Part shown: positions 16,761-24,819 of the stretch, in pieces
How the letters are laid out: every line of letters starts with the position of its first letter
How positions within the stretch are numbered: the first letter of the stretch is position 1
Made by a program: the position numbers and the translations under genes
Notes under the pieces: generated by a model
What the model was told of the DNA's origin: nothing
Seen by the model: the letters and a program-made list of their open reading frames with translations, nothing else
The model's database searches: none
DNA from: GCA-2720865 sp047630275
GTDB lineage: Bacteria > Bdellovibrionota > Bacteriovoracia > Bacteriovoracales > Bacteriovoracaceae
Direction of reading: 5' to 3'
DNA: 64,000 nucleotides
Assembly: GCA_047630275.1 (NCBI GenBank)
Contig: JBLHVN010000001.1
Span: forward strand, 1,116,001 to 1,180,000

Positions 16761-17435
16761 ATGAGTGAAGAAAAAGAAGATATAGAAGAGATTACGGATG
16801 ACCTAGAAATTATAGATATCTTAAAGGTCATCCAAACTTCAAAAGAAAAAATTTGGATTTGGCAAAATGTGGGTGAGCGTATCGTTCATTATGCTGTCTT
16901 AAAAAAAGTTGATCCTATAAAAAAACTAGTACAAGTTCATCCCACTGCCGCCAAAGGTTTTCATGTCTCTTCAAGAGATAATGTCTTTTTATATTCTCAA
17001 AGTCGCTTAGTTGCCACAAAGCTCTCAGTCAGAGAGGTCGAGAAGGACTATATTGTTTTTTCCTTGCCTAAAAAGGTGATGAGAGTGACAGAGTCTTTTG
17101 TCGATGGACTTGAGTTTGTTGAAAAAGAAAATGAAGAAGCCCATACTCATGAGAGAAGCCATAATAGGCAAGAAATTGAAGGTGATAAGTTTATAAAGGT
17201 TAACTTTCAAAATGAGCCCACTGTTAAGGGAGAGATCTACTTCCTAGGAGATATCTCACAAAGTGGCTTGAGTTTTAGAATTGATGACCCCGGCTCTTTT
17301 CATAAAGGAGACTTGCTTGAATTCTCAGAGATGAATGGCAAAGCTCTTGACCCTACAATGAAAGGTGAAGTCATGTCCGTGCGCGAGTTACCTGAACTTC
17401 CCGGTATGTTTAAAGTAGGCGTTCGCTACATCTAA
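16761..17435 (+). CDS. PilZ-domain protein (putative c-di-GMP effector)
   Basis: 224 residues, cytoplasmic. The N-terminal half (about 1-130) resembles a YcgR-type flanking domain. The C-terminal half carries the PilZ signature: an RxxxR pair (ERSHNRQ), then FLGDISQSGLSFRID (D/NxSxxG) and a final VGVRYI strand. Both parts required for binding cyclic di-GMP are present, so binding is plausible. It follows the protease gene by 12 nt and may be co-transcribed. The partner it controls (motility, secretion or an enzyme) is not evident. Confidence 0.75.
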   Translation: MSEEKEDIEEITDDLEIIDILKVIQTSKEKIWIWQNVGERIVHYAVLKKVDPIKKLVQVHPTAAKGFHVSSRDNVFLYSQSRLVATKLSVREVEKDYIVFSLPKKVMRVTESFVDGLEFVEKENEEAHTHERSHNRQEIEGDKFIKVNFQNEPTVKGEIYFLGDISQSGLSFRIDDPGSFHKGDLLEFSEMNGKALDPTMKGEVMSVRELPELPGMFKVGVRYI

Positions 17436-17446
17436 TTCATAGCCTT

Positions 17447-17475
17447 TTGACAGAAACCAAAAAGGCGCGTAATTT
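17447..17475 (+). promoter_or_regulatory. Strong sigma-70-type promoter, leaderless, for the MOSC gene
   Basis: TTGACA (17447-17452), exact 17-nt spacer, TAATTT (17470-17475), then 6 nt to the ATG at 17482. No ribosome-binding site exists, so the mRNA probably begins at or next to the start codon. Confidence 0.7.
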
Positions 17476-17481
17476 TTATTA

Positions 17482-17961
17482 ATGGCCATTTTAAAGAAGA
17501 TCTATATTTCTCCTGAATCAAATTATTGGAAACATAAGAAAGGCAAGCCAGGTCCAGCTCCTACTTTTTCTCCCCATGAAGTTGAATGCCATGAAGGCAG
17601 AGGACTGGTAGGAGACCGCTTTTATGACTTTAAGAAAGAATACGGCGGTCAAGTCTCTCTAATGAGTGAAGATGCTCTTAATGAACTTAGCTCGGTGACA
17701 GGAGTAAAAGTAGACTTTGAAGTCTTTAGACGCAACTTAATCGTCTCAGAAATAGATCCTTTAGAGTTGATTGGTAAGAAATTCTCAATAGGCACAGTGG
17801 AGTTTGAAGGATCAAGCGATTGCTTCCCTTGTGCTTGGATGGACACGGCCGCCGGTGAGGGAAGCTTTAAATGGTTAAAAGAAAATCAAAAAGGTGGTCT
17901 TAGGGCCTTGATTACAAAGTCTGGGATCATCCGAACCGGTGATCAATTAAAACTCTTATAA
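17482..17961 (+). CDS. MOSC domain protein
   Basis: 159 residues, a stand-alone MOSC domain: VECHEGRGLVGDRFYD, GGQVSLMSEDAL, FRRNLIV and the CFPC region that contains the conserved sulfur/metal-binding Cys. MOSC domains bind or transfer sulfur around the molybdenum cofactor (mARC, YiiM and YcbX relatives). Other cofactor-related genes lie in the window (fdhD, a YdeP-type enzyme, mobA). Small MOSC proteins such as YiiM reduce N-hydroxylated bases, which is an alternative role. Start is fixed by the promoter position. Confidence 0.85.
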   Translation: MAILKKIYISPESNYWKHKKGKPGPAPTFSPHEVECHEGRGLVGDRFYDFKKEYGGQVSLMSEDALNELSSVTGVKVDFEVFRRNLIVSEIDPLELIGKKFSIGTVEFEGSSDCFPCAWMDTAAGEGSFKWLKENQKGGLRALITKSGIIRTGDQLKLL

Positions 17962-17984
17962 AAAACTCTAAAGGACGAAAAAAT

Positions 17985-18491
17985 ATGAGTATTTTAAAGT
18001 TCCTTTTTATACTCTTTTTAACGACAAGTTGTGCGAGTCAGCCTCATATATCAGATAAAGAGGTCAATCTTTTTTGCCAAGACTTAAGTGTTTTATATCA
18101 ACGTATAGGAGTGATCACTTCAAATATTGCTAATGCCAAAACCACAAGAACAGCTGAGGGAGGACCTTATAAGAAAAAGATCGTAAAGGGCTGCCTTATG
18201 GGTATTTGTGAAATTACAACCGATAATAAGCCTCCGATTATGAAGTATGAACCAAATCATCCTGATTCTAATAAAAATGGCTATGTAGCTTATCCTAACA
18301 TCTCTCTATTAGAAGAAGAGTCTAATATGCTTAGGTGGAAAGGTGTCTATAAAGAAGTCATAGAAAACTCAAATGTCCCGGGAAATTTTTTTGTTAAAGA
18401 TAAAAGAAGCGAAAGCTGTTTTAAAAAGTATCCCGCTTTAAAAGAATCTAAGGACTACTCGTCTTATCTAGGTCGAGACCTCTATAAGTAA
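17985..18491 (+). CDS. Lipoprotein with a FlgC-like flagellar rod domain
   Basis: 168 residues. Lipoprotein signal with Cys16 (FLTTSC). The mature part follows the flagellar proximal-rod protein FlgC in order: IGVITSNIANAKTT (45-54; compare SNLANANT), GGPYKKK (59-65), PPIMKYEPNHPDS (83-95), NGYVAYPNISLLEEE (98-112) and a C-terminal helix with Y122. The region between carries an added Cys pair (GCLMGIC, 69-75). True FlgC is not a lipoprotein, has no such Cys pair, and sits beside flgB/fliE; none is here. An envelope lipoprotein derived from a rod subunit is inferred. It follows the MOSC gene by 23 nt. Confidence 0.75.
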   Translation: MSILKFLFILFLTTSCASQPHISDKEVNLFCQDLSVLYQRIGVITSNIANAKTTRTAEGGPYKKKIVKGCLMGICEITTDNKPPIMKYEPNHPDSNKNGYVAYPNISLLEEESNMLRWKGVYKEVIENSNVPGNFFVKDKRSESCFKKYPALKESKDYSSYLGRDLYK

Positions 18492-18494
18492 TTC

Positions 18495-19049
18495 TTAATC
18501 AAAAGTATCATGACTTCCTTGATAGACCTGAACAAACCTAGGAAGGTAAGTGACTAGCATATAAACTTCAAAGCCAGCGCTAACTGAAACTAAAACCTTT
18601 ATAGGATAAAGAAGAGCTGTCATTCCTGTTAGTTTTAGTAAAACAATGAACAAAATAATGATCATCCCTAGAGCGCTGCCTACCTTGGCAGGTAATTTGG
18701 GCTCAACCTTAAAGCTTATCTTTTTCCACCACATTAAGACGGGAATGGAGAGTAGTTGAGAGAAGTTTCTTATGTTTAATAAAAAGACATAATAAAAAGG
18801 AAGATCACCTAAATAGGCCAAGACTAATGTAAAGCTCATTTCAAAAATCTTATCAGCCACAGGATCTAAAAGAGCTCCTAGATCAGTGCATTGATCTAAG
18901 GCCCGAGCAATAAGCCCATCAAAGAAATCACTAAGGGCGATGAGCAATACTAAAATTGCACATGCTTGAAAGTTCCCTATAATATAAAAATAAAGAGAAA
19001 AAGGCGTGGCCAAGATTCTTAAATAGGTCAGAGCATTAGGTATTGTCAT
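18495..19049 (-). CDS. CDP-alcohol phosphatidyltransferase (PgsA-like)
   Basis: 184 residues with about four to five membrane helices. Begins TIPNALTYLRI, typical of phosphatidylglycerophosphate synthase, and has the complete CDP-alcohol motif DGLIARALDQCTDLGALLDPVADK (DGxxARx8GxxxDxxxD). It joins a CDP-diacylglycerol group to an alcohol, most likely glycerol-3-phosphate. The ATG at 19049 sits 6 nt below an extended -10 box, so its message is probably leaderless. Divergent from the nucleoside transporter with only 14 bp between starts; convergent with the FlgC-like lipoprotein, 3 bp apart. Confidence 0.85.
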   Translation of the reverse strand: MTIPNALTYLRILATPFSLYFYIIGNFQACAILVLLIALSDFFDGLIARALDQCTDLGALLDPVADKIFEMSFTLVLAYLGDLPFYYVFLLNIRNFSQLLSIPVLMWWKKISFKVEPKLPAKVGSALGMIIILFIVLLKLTGMTALLYPIKVLVSVSAGFEVYMLVTYLPRFVQVYQGSHDTFD

Positions 19050-19055
19050 AAAGGA

Positions 19056-19064
19056 ATTATAACA
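19056..19064 (-). promoter_or_regulatory. Extended -10 promoter for the PgsA-like gene
   Basis: Minus strand TGTTATAAT (TGn plus TATAAT) ends 6 nt upstream of the ATG. It overlaps the 5' end of the divergent transporter gene. Confidence 0.6.
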
Positions 19065-20302
19065 TGAATTATGTGCAAAGTATTTTAGGTCTACTGGTCT
19101 TTATTGGAATCGCCTTTCTCTTTAGCGAAGATAAAAAATCTATTTCTTGGAAAAAAGTGGGAATCGCCATTTTTCTTCAAATAGCCTTTGCTCTTTTATT
19201 TTTAAAAGTTCCTTTTTTACAAAATATCTTTATCGCTCTAAATCAAGGAGTGCTGATGATTGAAAAGGCCACTATGGCCGGGGCCTCCTTTATGTTTGGT
19301 TACCTCGCGGGGGGGCCTCTTCCTTTTAATGAAACTTCCCCTGGTGCTAGCTTTATTGTGGCCTTTAGAGTTCTTCCTATCGTTCTTATCATGAGCGCCA
19401 TCTCTAGCATGCTCTTTCACCTTGGTATTCTTCAAAAGGTGGTACAGCTTTTAAGTAAACTTCTACAAAGAACTTTAAATATTAGTGGGGTTCAGGGCCT
19501 TGGAGTTTCGGCCAATGTTTTTTTAGGTATTGTTGAAGCGCCTTTATTGATTAAGCCTTACTTACTTTCGATGAGCCGAAGCACTTTATTTATTGTGATG
19601 ACGGCAGGGATGAGTACTGTCGCGGGAACTGTCATGGTTCTTTACGCCTCTATTATCTCTAAGGCCATACCTGATAGCTTAGGACATATCTTAGTCGCAT
19701 CTTTAGTGAGCACCCCAGCGGCTATTTTAATCGGGCATCTCTTTGTTCCTGGAAGTAGTGATGATGAAAAGGAAGGGGAGGCTTGTATTGAAATTGAAAC
19801 AACAAGCACCATGGACGCTTTAGTTAAAGGAACTATGGATGGCATTCAATTACTCCTTAGTATTGTGGCCATGATCATTGTCTTATTCGCTCTTGTGAAT
19901 TTAACCAACCAATTCTTGGCCTTTCTTCCTGGTGGTGAGATCACTTTAGAATACCTTGTCAGTTTTCTCTTTATGCCTTTTGTCTGGCTTATGGGAATCA
20001 ATCCAAACGAATTAGAAGTGGCGGCCAATCTTATGAGCACTAAGACTGTTCTTAATGAATTTGTCAGTTATCAAAAGCTCGCTGCACTCTCTCCTTCAGA
20101 GTTAAGTGAGAAAAGCAGGCTGGTTATGACCTACGCCATGTGCGGCTTTGCTAACCTTGCAAGCCTTGGTCTGATCGTGGGCTCCATGGGAACCTTGGCC
20201 CCTGAAAGACGTTCAGAGATTGTGGGACTATCCTTTAAAAGCCTAATTGCTGGGACTTTGGCCACAATGATGACAGGGGCTATTGTTCAGATAATCCTAT
20301 AA
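19064..20302 (+). CDS. Concentrative nucleoside transporter (CNT/NupC family)
   Basis: 412 residues with many membrane helices. CNT signatures: GASFMFGYLAGG, FRVLPIVLIMSAISSMLFHLGILQ, GVSANVFLGIVEAPLLIKPYL, TAGMSTVAGTVMVLYA, then NEFVSYQKL and YAMCGFANLASLG. The family imports nucleosides with Na+ or H+. This matches scavenging of nucleosides released from other cells. SD AGGA precedes the ATG. Its promoter must overlap the divergent PgsA-like gene. Confidence 0.93.
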   Translation: MNYVQSILGLLVFIGIAFLFSEDKKSISWKKVGIAIFLQIAFALLFLKVPFLQNIFIALNQGVLMIEKATMAGASFMFGYLAGGPLPFNETSPGASFIVAFRVLPIVLIMSAISSMLFHLGILQKVVQLLSKLLQRTLNISGVQGLGVSANVFLGIVEAPLLIKPYLLSMSRSTLFIVMTAGMSTVAGTVMVLYASIISKAIPDSLGHILVASLVSTPAAILIGHLFVPGSSDDEKEGEACIEIETTSTMDALVKGTMDGIQLLLSIVAMIIVLFALVNLTNQFLAFLPGGEITLEYLVSFLFMPFVWLMGINPNELEVAANLMSTKTVLNEFVSYQKLAALSPSELSEKSRLVMTYAMCGFANLASLGLIVGSMGTLAPERRSEIVGLSFKSLIAGTLATMMTGAIVQIIL

Positions 20303-20395
20303 GTCATTAATATTACATTGTAATTACTACAGGGTGGCCTGTTAATTGATGCTTCGCGTTATATAACCAAGACATTATATACTGAGGAGTAATAC

Positions 20396-21865
20396 GTGAA
20401 ACATACCGCCAATATCTTGGTCTTATTTTTAATGGTCCTTTTTGTCCTGCAAGGTTGTAAGTACCAAAAGGAAGAACTGGCCCCTATCTCTTCTAGAACC
20501 AATGTAGAAACTGAAAAGGTTGATACTGTTTTAAATTTAGACGAAGAAGAAGAGCAAAGCTCCACTGATTCAGTTGATACGCCACAAGTAAATGATCAAG
20601 GTGACGCCCCTTTAATAGTGGAAGAGAAATCATTAGAAGATCTTCTTGATATCTTCTTTGGAACTTTTGTTCTTCCTATCAATAAAGTAGGGGAGGCCTT
20701 TGATACAAGAGTGGATTATGAAAGGCTTCATGACCTTCTTAAAAAGAAAGAGCCTATCTTTAAAGACTTAGTCACTAAGATTGAGAGAAAATTCAGAGAC
20801 CGAAACGCCTTAAAGGGAAAGTCAGATGCTTATAAGAAATCATTTTATATCAATGCCTATAACTACTTTGCTATAAGATTGATCAACCGTTTTTATATCA
20901 ATAAAGATGGGTCAAAGATCAAGTCTATCTTAGATCTAAGTACAGGATTAAATCCTCATCAGATCTTTGATGCCCGTTTTATCCGCGTGCATGGTGAAGA
21001 ACTTGTTTCTTTAAATACTGTTGAAAAGCAATACTTATCAGACCTAACTGAAAGAGCAGATGGTAGGACCCATTTTGCTGTGATCTGTGTTTCTAAGGGT
21101 TGCCCTATCACTTTAAACAAAGCTTACAGAGAAGAATTACTTGAAGATCAACTAGACTATATAACCAGTGCTTCGTTGAAGCTTCCAAGAATGCTTATTA
21201 ATGATCACGGGAAAAAAAGAACCTACCTAACTAAGATCTTCTCTTGGTATTCTGAAGAGTTTGAAGCTGATAAAGGATCAGTTAAGGGCTTCATCGAACA
21301 TCATGGTGGAGAGGTTCTCTTTAAAACGAAAAGCCAAAAATATGATTGGACTTTAAATTCGCTTAATCAAAATGACCAAGTGATTGTAAGACCTGATCTT
21401 CCAAAGCCGGTAGCTCCAAGCACTGGTGGGGAAGGATCTGGAGATGGTGTTATTATTGATGGCACAGGTCAAACTGCCCCAGAGAGTCCATGCGCTAATA
21501 TGATCTTATCTGAAGATGAAAAGGTTATTTCTATTTGTGCAAATCTAATTAGTGGAAAAGAGCATAAGTTAACAAAGAATACAGTGACTGAGGCTAAGCT
21601 ATGTATTCTAAGAAACGCTACAGCTGATACTTATTCAATCAGAGGGTCTCTAAGTTCAGTAAATAAAAAAGAAGTTTCCTCAGTGGTTGACGTTGACTTT
21701 ACTTCAAAGGCAAAAGTTGACGATGAAGGCTTCTTTACATGGACTCACAAAGATAAGATCAGACACGAAGCTAAGTTTCATCCTGAAGAGCTAACCTTAA
21801 AGTTTCGTCAAAATACTAAAGGTGTTAGACGAAGCATTAGAAAGATCGTAGTTGGCTGTGAGTAA
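20396..21865 (+). CDS. DUF547 lipoprotein with an extra C-terminal domain
   Basis: 489 residues. Lipoprotein signal (MVLFVLQGC). An acidic linker, then the DUF547 domain at about residues 75-320 (FYINAYNYFAIRL, RTHFAVICVSKGCPITL, a FSWYSEEF motif and DWTLNSL). A Gly-rich spacer precedes an additional domain of about 130 residues starting PCANMILS, beta-rich with Cys residues, not recognised. It starts with GTG behind GAGGAG. Its stop overlaps the glycerate kinase start. Longest of the three paralogues here. Confidence 0.85.
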   Translation: MKHTANILVLFLMVLFVLQGCKYQKEELAPISSRTNVETEKVDTVLNLDEEEEQSSTDSVDTPQVNDQGDAPLIVEEKSLEDLLDIFFGTFVLPINKVGEAFDTRVDYERLHDLLKKKEPIFKDLVTKIERKFRDRNALKGKSDAYKKSFYINAYNYFAIRLINRFYINKDGSKIKSILDLSTGLNPHQIFDARFIRVHGEELVSLNTVEKQYLSDLTERADGRTHFAVICVSKGCPITLNKAYREELLEDQLDYITSASLKLPRMLINDHGKKRTYLTKIFSWYSEEFEADKGSVKGFIEHHGGEVLFKTKSQKYDWTLNSLNQNDQVIVRPDLPKPVAPSTGGEGSGDGVIIDGTGQTAPESPCANMILSEDEKVISICANLISGKEHKLTKNTVTEAKLCILRNATADTYSIRGSLSSVNKKEVSSVVDVDFTSKAKVDDEGFFTWTHKDKIRHEAKFHPEELTLKFRQNTKGVRRSIRKIVVGCE

Positions 21866-22901
21866 CTTAGTCTTTAAGGCGTTAGATGTCTTAAATCACC
21901 TAACGCCTAAGTATGACTTAGAGTTTCTAAAAGAAAATCATAAAAAGAATCTTCATCTTCATGCTGTTGGAAAGTCTGCCAAACGCATGGCGGATGAGTT
22001 AAAAGACTTAGGACTTAAGTTCAAGTCTGAAATCATAATAGGTCCTCACGAAGGGCATCCCATTCCTAACACAGATTCTTTAAAAGCTGCCAGCAAGCTT
22101 ATGAAGGCCGCTTCAAAACTTGGTGAGAAGGACCTGGTTCTCTTTTGCCTCTCTGGAGGGGCAAGCTCACTAATGGAGCTTCCTATTGAAGGAATTGGTC
22201 TTGAAGAGCTTCAAAGGATCTATGGAGACCTTCTTCTTTCTGGTAAAAAGATCCACGAAATTAATGCAGAAAGAAAGAAGTTAAGCCAGGTAAAGGGCGG
22301 AAAGCTAGGGGCGCTCTACCTTCCTGCGAAGGTTCACTGCTTTGTTGAATCTGATGTTCAGGGAAATAATATTGAAGTCATAGGCTCTTCTCCTATCTTC
22401 TCAAAAGAATTACCTCATACTTATGAAATCATATTAGAGAGAAGCCATTTGGCAAAAGTGAGTAAGAAGATCTTTAAAGGCTTTCATATCGAAGAGATCA
22501 ATGAAGATATAGAAGTTAGTGTTAAGAAGCACTTATCGCTTTTAGCCACTCATGAAAAATTAGTTAGCTATGGTGAATCAAGTGTAAGGGTCTCAAAGAG
22601 TGGCAAAGGTGGCCGCAATATGCACTGGGTAGCGCTTATGGGACTAGAGCTTTTGAAAAAGAATATTAATTTTGAAATCCTAAGCCTTGGAAGTGACGGG
22701 ATTGATGGTCCAACGGATGCGGCGGGGGCTTTCTTAGATGGAAGGATTCCAAAGAAGGAGCTTCAAGATGCCATTGATAGTTTTAATACTTATGAGCTCT
22801 TTAAAAAATATGATCTTTTAATTCAAATCGGACCCACCGGCTATAACCTCAACGACCTAAGAGTCATAGAGCTTAAGAAGCCGGCACCTATAAGCTCTTA
22901 A
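21858..22901 (+). CDS. Glycerate 2-kinase (MOFRL/DUF4147 family)
   Basis: About 348 residues. The pattern HAVGKSAKRMADEL, GPHEGHPIPN, FCLSGGASSLMELP, INAERKKLSQVKGGKL, then GGRNMHWVAL and SLGSDGIDGPTDAAGA is that of the MOFRL-type glycerate kinase, which phosphorylates glycerate with ATP to 2-phosphoglycerate. The lengths of both domains are a little short of the usual 420 or so. GTG at 21858 (or TTG at 21852) overlaps the end of the DUF547 gene. It converges on the PuuD gene with a 4-bp overlap. Confidence 0.88.
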   Translation: MSNLVFKALDVLNHLTPKYDLEFLKENHKKNLHLHAVGKSAKRMADELKDLGLKFKSEIIIGPHEGHPIPNTDSLKAASKLMKAASKLGEKDLVLFCLSGGASSLMELPIEGIGLEELQRIYGDLLLSGKKIHEINAERKKLSQVKGGKLGALYLPAKVHCFVESDVQGNNIEVIGSSPIFSKELPHTYEIILERSHLAKVSKKIFKGFHIEEINEDIEVSVKKHLSLLATHEKLVSYGESSVRVSKSGKGGRNMHWVALMGLELLKKNINFEILSLGSDGIDGPTDAAGAFLDGRIPKKELQDAIDSFNTYELFKKYDLLIQIGPTGYNLNDLRVIELKKPAPISS

Positions 22902-23806
22902 GCTTCAAAATAAGAAACTGCAATTGTTCCTATAACTAAAAGGACGCCCACTAAAGCGAAGAGCTGTGCCTTGGTCTTCTCTTTAACTCTAATAACAAAG
23001 TAGTGCCTAAGAGCGGCTCCGGCTGCTGTCATCATAATAAGCAAGATCCAATTGTACTGATGAGCGTAGATGTTCGGGAAATGATTAGTGAACATAATAA
23101 AGATAATGGGAAGGGTGAAATAAGTATTGTGGGTTGATCTATTCTTAGCGTTGATGGCCCATTCAGGGTTGATAGGCTCGCCATTTTTACTAAACTCAAC
23201 CATTTGCTTCATGCGAGGGATGATTCTTAGAAGAACATTTCCCACCATCCATGTTCCAAGGACAGCGGCTACATGAATAAAAGCAATCCTGTGAAGGATG
23301 GTATTGCAAAGAAGATAGATCATCCCCCCAGCGTAAATAATGGTAATGGTATGGGCCAAGCCTGCCTTTTTTGCTAACTTTGATTCCCAAAGTTGATCAT
23401 AGAAGATCCAAGAACCTAAGATGCTTCCAAGGCCTATCCCCATGGCCTGAAGCCCTGAGATATCAAGAAGGTCTTCATCCACTAGGTGAGTCCCGCCATC
23501 AATATAAAACATCATGAGAAGTAGAAACATACCAGACATCCAAGTCCAATAAGCTTCCCACTTAAACCAGTGCAAAACCTCAGGTACCTTAGTTGGCCCC
23601 ATTAGCATCTTTTCTACTTTATAGAATCCACCACCGTGAACCATCCAGAGATCCCCCACATGGCCTTCTCGGTCGTTAGAGGAGTTCTTTTCAAAGGAGC
23701 GGTCCATCCACATAAAAAAGATAGAGGTCCCAATCCAGCATACTGCTGTTGTAATATGAACCCATCTCCCTAAGAGGAGGGCCCAGTCTGTTAAGTGTTC
23801 GATCAT
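22898..23806 (-). CDS. puuD: Urate oxidase (hydroxylase) PuuD-type membrane protein lacking cytochrome c
   Basis: 302 residues, about eight membrane helices, matching the membrane urate-oxidase domain: RWVHITTAVCWIGTSIFFMWMD, FKWEAYWTWMSGMFLL, then LCNTILHRIAFIHVAAVLGTWM and NRSTHNTYFTLPIIFIMF. The family oxidises urate and usually has a C-terminal cytochrome c with CxxCH. This copy ends right after the membrane domain and contains no CxxCH. A separate electron carrier may substitute, or the function has diverged. No other urate-pathway gene sits beside it. Confidence 0.82.
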   Translation of the reverse strand: MIEHLTDWALLLGRWVHITTAVCWIGTSIFFMWMDRSFEKNSSNDREGHVGDLWMVHGGGFYKVEKMLMGPTKVPEVLHWFKWEAYWTWMSGMFLLLMMFYIDGGTHLVDEDLLDISGLQAMGIGLGSILGSWIFYDQLWESKLAKKAGLAHTITIIYAGGMIYLLCNTILHRIAFIHVAAVLGTWMVGNVLLRIIPRMKQMVEFSKNGEPINPEWAINAKNRSTHNTYFTLPIIFIMFTNHFPNIYAHQYNWILLIMMTAAGAALRHYFVIRVKEKTKAQLFALVGVLLVIGTIAVSYFEA

Positions 23807-23862
23807 GAATAAATTCTAACGAGGGGGGGGCTCTTTGAAAAGTTATGATTAGGCTTTTGACC

Positions 23863-23888
23863 AAAAAAAAGGCCCCATTTGGGGCCTT
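23863..23888 (-). terminator. Intrinsic terminator after the minus-strand DUF4360 gene
   Basis: Stem AAGGCCCC / GGGGCCTT with an ATTT loop (23869-23888). On the minus strand it is followed by eight T residues. Confidence 0.9.
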
Positions 23889-23929
23889 CTAAGTGTTGTG
23901 TAGGATAATCTTTTCTGCTCTAGATCTCT

Positions 23930-24547
23930 CTAGAAGAAATCATCAAAGTCATCTGAGGCTCCACATCTTTTCCACTTAAGGTGGTAGACGATTCCGGCAG
24001 AGATGTCGGCTGAATCAACAGTTGCTAGTGCATCATCCCCTTGACGGTTGGTCCTTAAAAGCATGGCCGTGTTGACTCTTAAGTTAACATCAGCTCCACA
24101 GGCAGACCATACGTTAGCGAAAACACCTAGCTTGTTTTGAATAGTGTAGTCGTTATCAAATCCACCTCTGAAAGTTTTGTTGTATCTTGGTCCTCGCTTT
24201 CCAGCAAAGAAGTATTCCGCAGTAAACCTGGCCATACCGCCTCTTGGCACCATGACATAACCTCTATAATCAACGTCAATCAATGAAACTGAAAAACCCG
24301 TCGGTACGTGAACCGGAATCGCGATAGTACAGTTCTTTCGTTGCAATTTCTTTCGTCCGCCGGCTTCAACAAAGTACTCATCAAATAAAATGGAGAGTGA
24401 CTTATTATCTGGCGATAAAGTGACGGAAGCTGATCCAGATGGACAGCCCTGTCCAGCATAACCTGGTTCACCTAACTGAATGTCATCAGCGAAGGCAGTA
24501 GTTGTGAGTGCAGAAGCTAAGAATAATAGTGATAGGATTTTTTTCAT
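23930..24547 (-). CDS. DUF4360 secreted protein
   Basis: 205 residues. Signal peptide (LTTTAFA-DD), then the DUF4360 pattern: GQGCPSGSASVTLSPD, LSILFDEYFVEAGG, KNCTIAIPVHVPTGFSV, VDYRGYVMVPRGG, FRGGFDNDY, SACGADVNLRVNT and VDSADIS. Four Cys probably form disulfides. The family is known from secreted fungal and bacterial proteins without an assigned function. It is the shorter partner of a divergent paralogue pair. The C-terminus is acidic-aromatic (DDFDDFF). Confidence 0.85.
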   Translation of the reverse strand: MKKILSLLFLASALTTTAFADDIQLGEPGYAGQGCPSGSASVTLSPDNKSLSILFDEYFVEAGGRKKLQRKNCTIAIPVHVPTGFSVSLIDVDYRGYVMVPRGGMARFTAEYFFAGKRGPRYNKTFRGGFDNDYTIQNKLGVFANVWSACGADVNLRVNTAMLLRTNRQGDDALATVDSADISAGIVYHLKWKRCGASDDFDDFF

Positions 24548-24819
24548 TTTCTCCCTCCCGAAGAAAGTGTTTTAAAAGCAGATCAAATGTTGAGCTACTC
24601 ATTCGTTGGAACCAAGTTATGCTTTCAAAAAAATATTTTCAAGCATGAAAAGCAATTCGGTCCATTAACTGCGCCACGTGGAGTGGCCCCTTAAAAAGCC
24701 TGCGCCACGTGGCGGGCTTTTCTTTCAAAGCACCTCTTTACTCTTTAAGAGAAAGAAAAAGCGGTTTAAAAAGAACCTAGTAAAGATGCAAAAAACAGCA
24801 TCATTATAAGGAGAGAGAG
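24548..24819. other. 272-bp divergent intergenic region with a direct repeat and terminator-like hairpin
   Basis: Holds two copies of CTGCGCCACGTGG (about 24669 and 24699), 30 bp apart. The second lies in a hairpin followed by a T-rich run. A weaker inverted repeat ATGCTT / AAGCAT lies near 24620-24646. Promoters for both DUF4360 genes must be here. A terminator in the middle of a divergent region suggests a short transcript of its own. Confidence 0.4.
24694..24724 (+). terminator. Hairpin with T-run in the divergent region
   Basis: AAAAGCC ... GGCTTTT arms enclose a CGCCACGTGGCG self-complementary core, followed by TTTTCTTT. No annotated plus-strand gene ends upstream, so it would end a small RNA or attenuate a long leader of the gene at 24820. 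Confidence 0.6.

Noticed and set aside
23822..23831. Run of G upstream of the PuuD gene as a phase-variable tract
   Set aside because: It is outside the coding sequence, directly upstream of the start, and a single run gives no evidence of variation.
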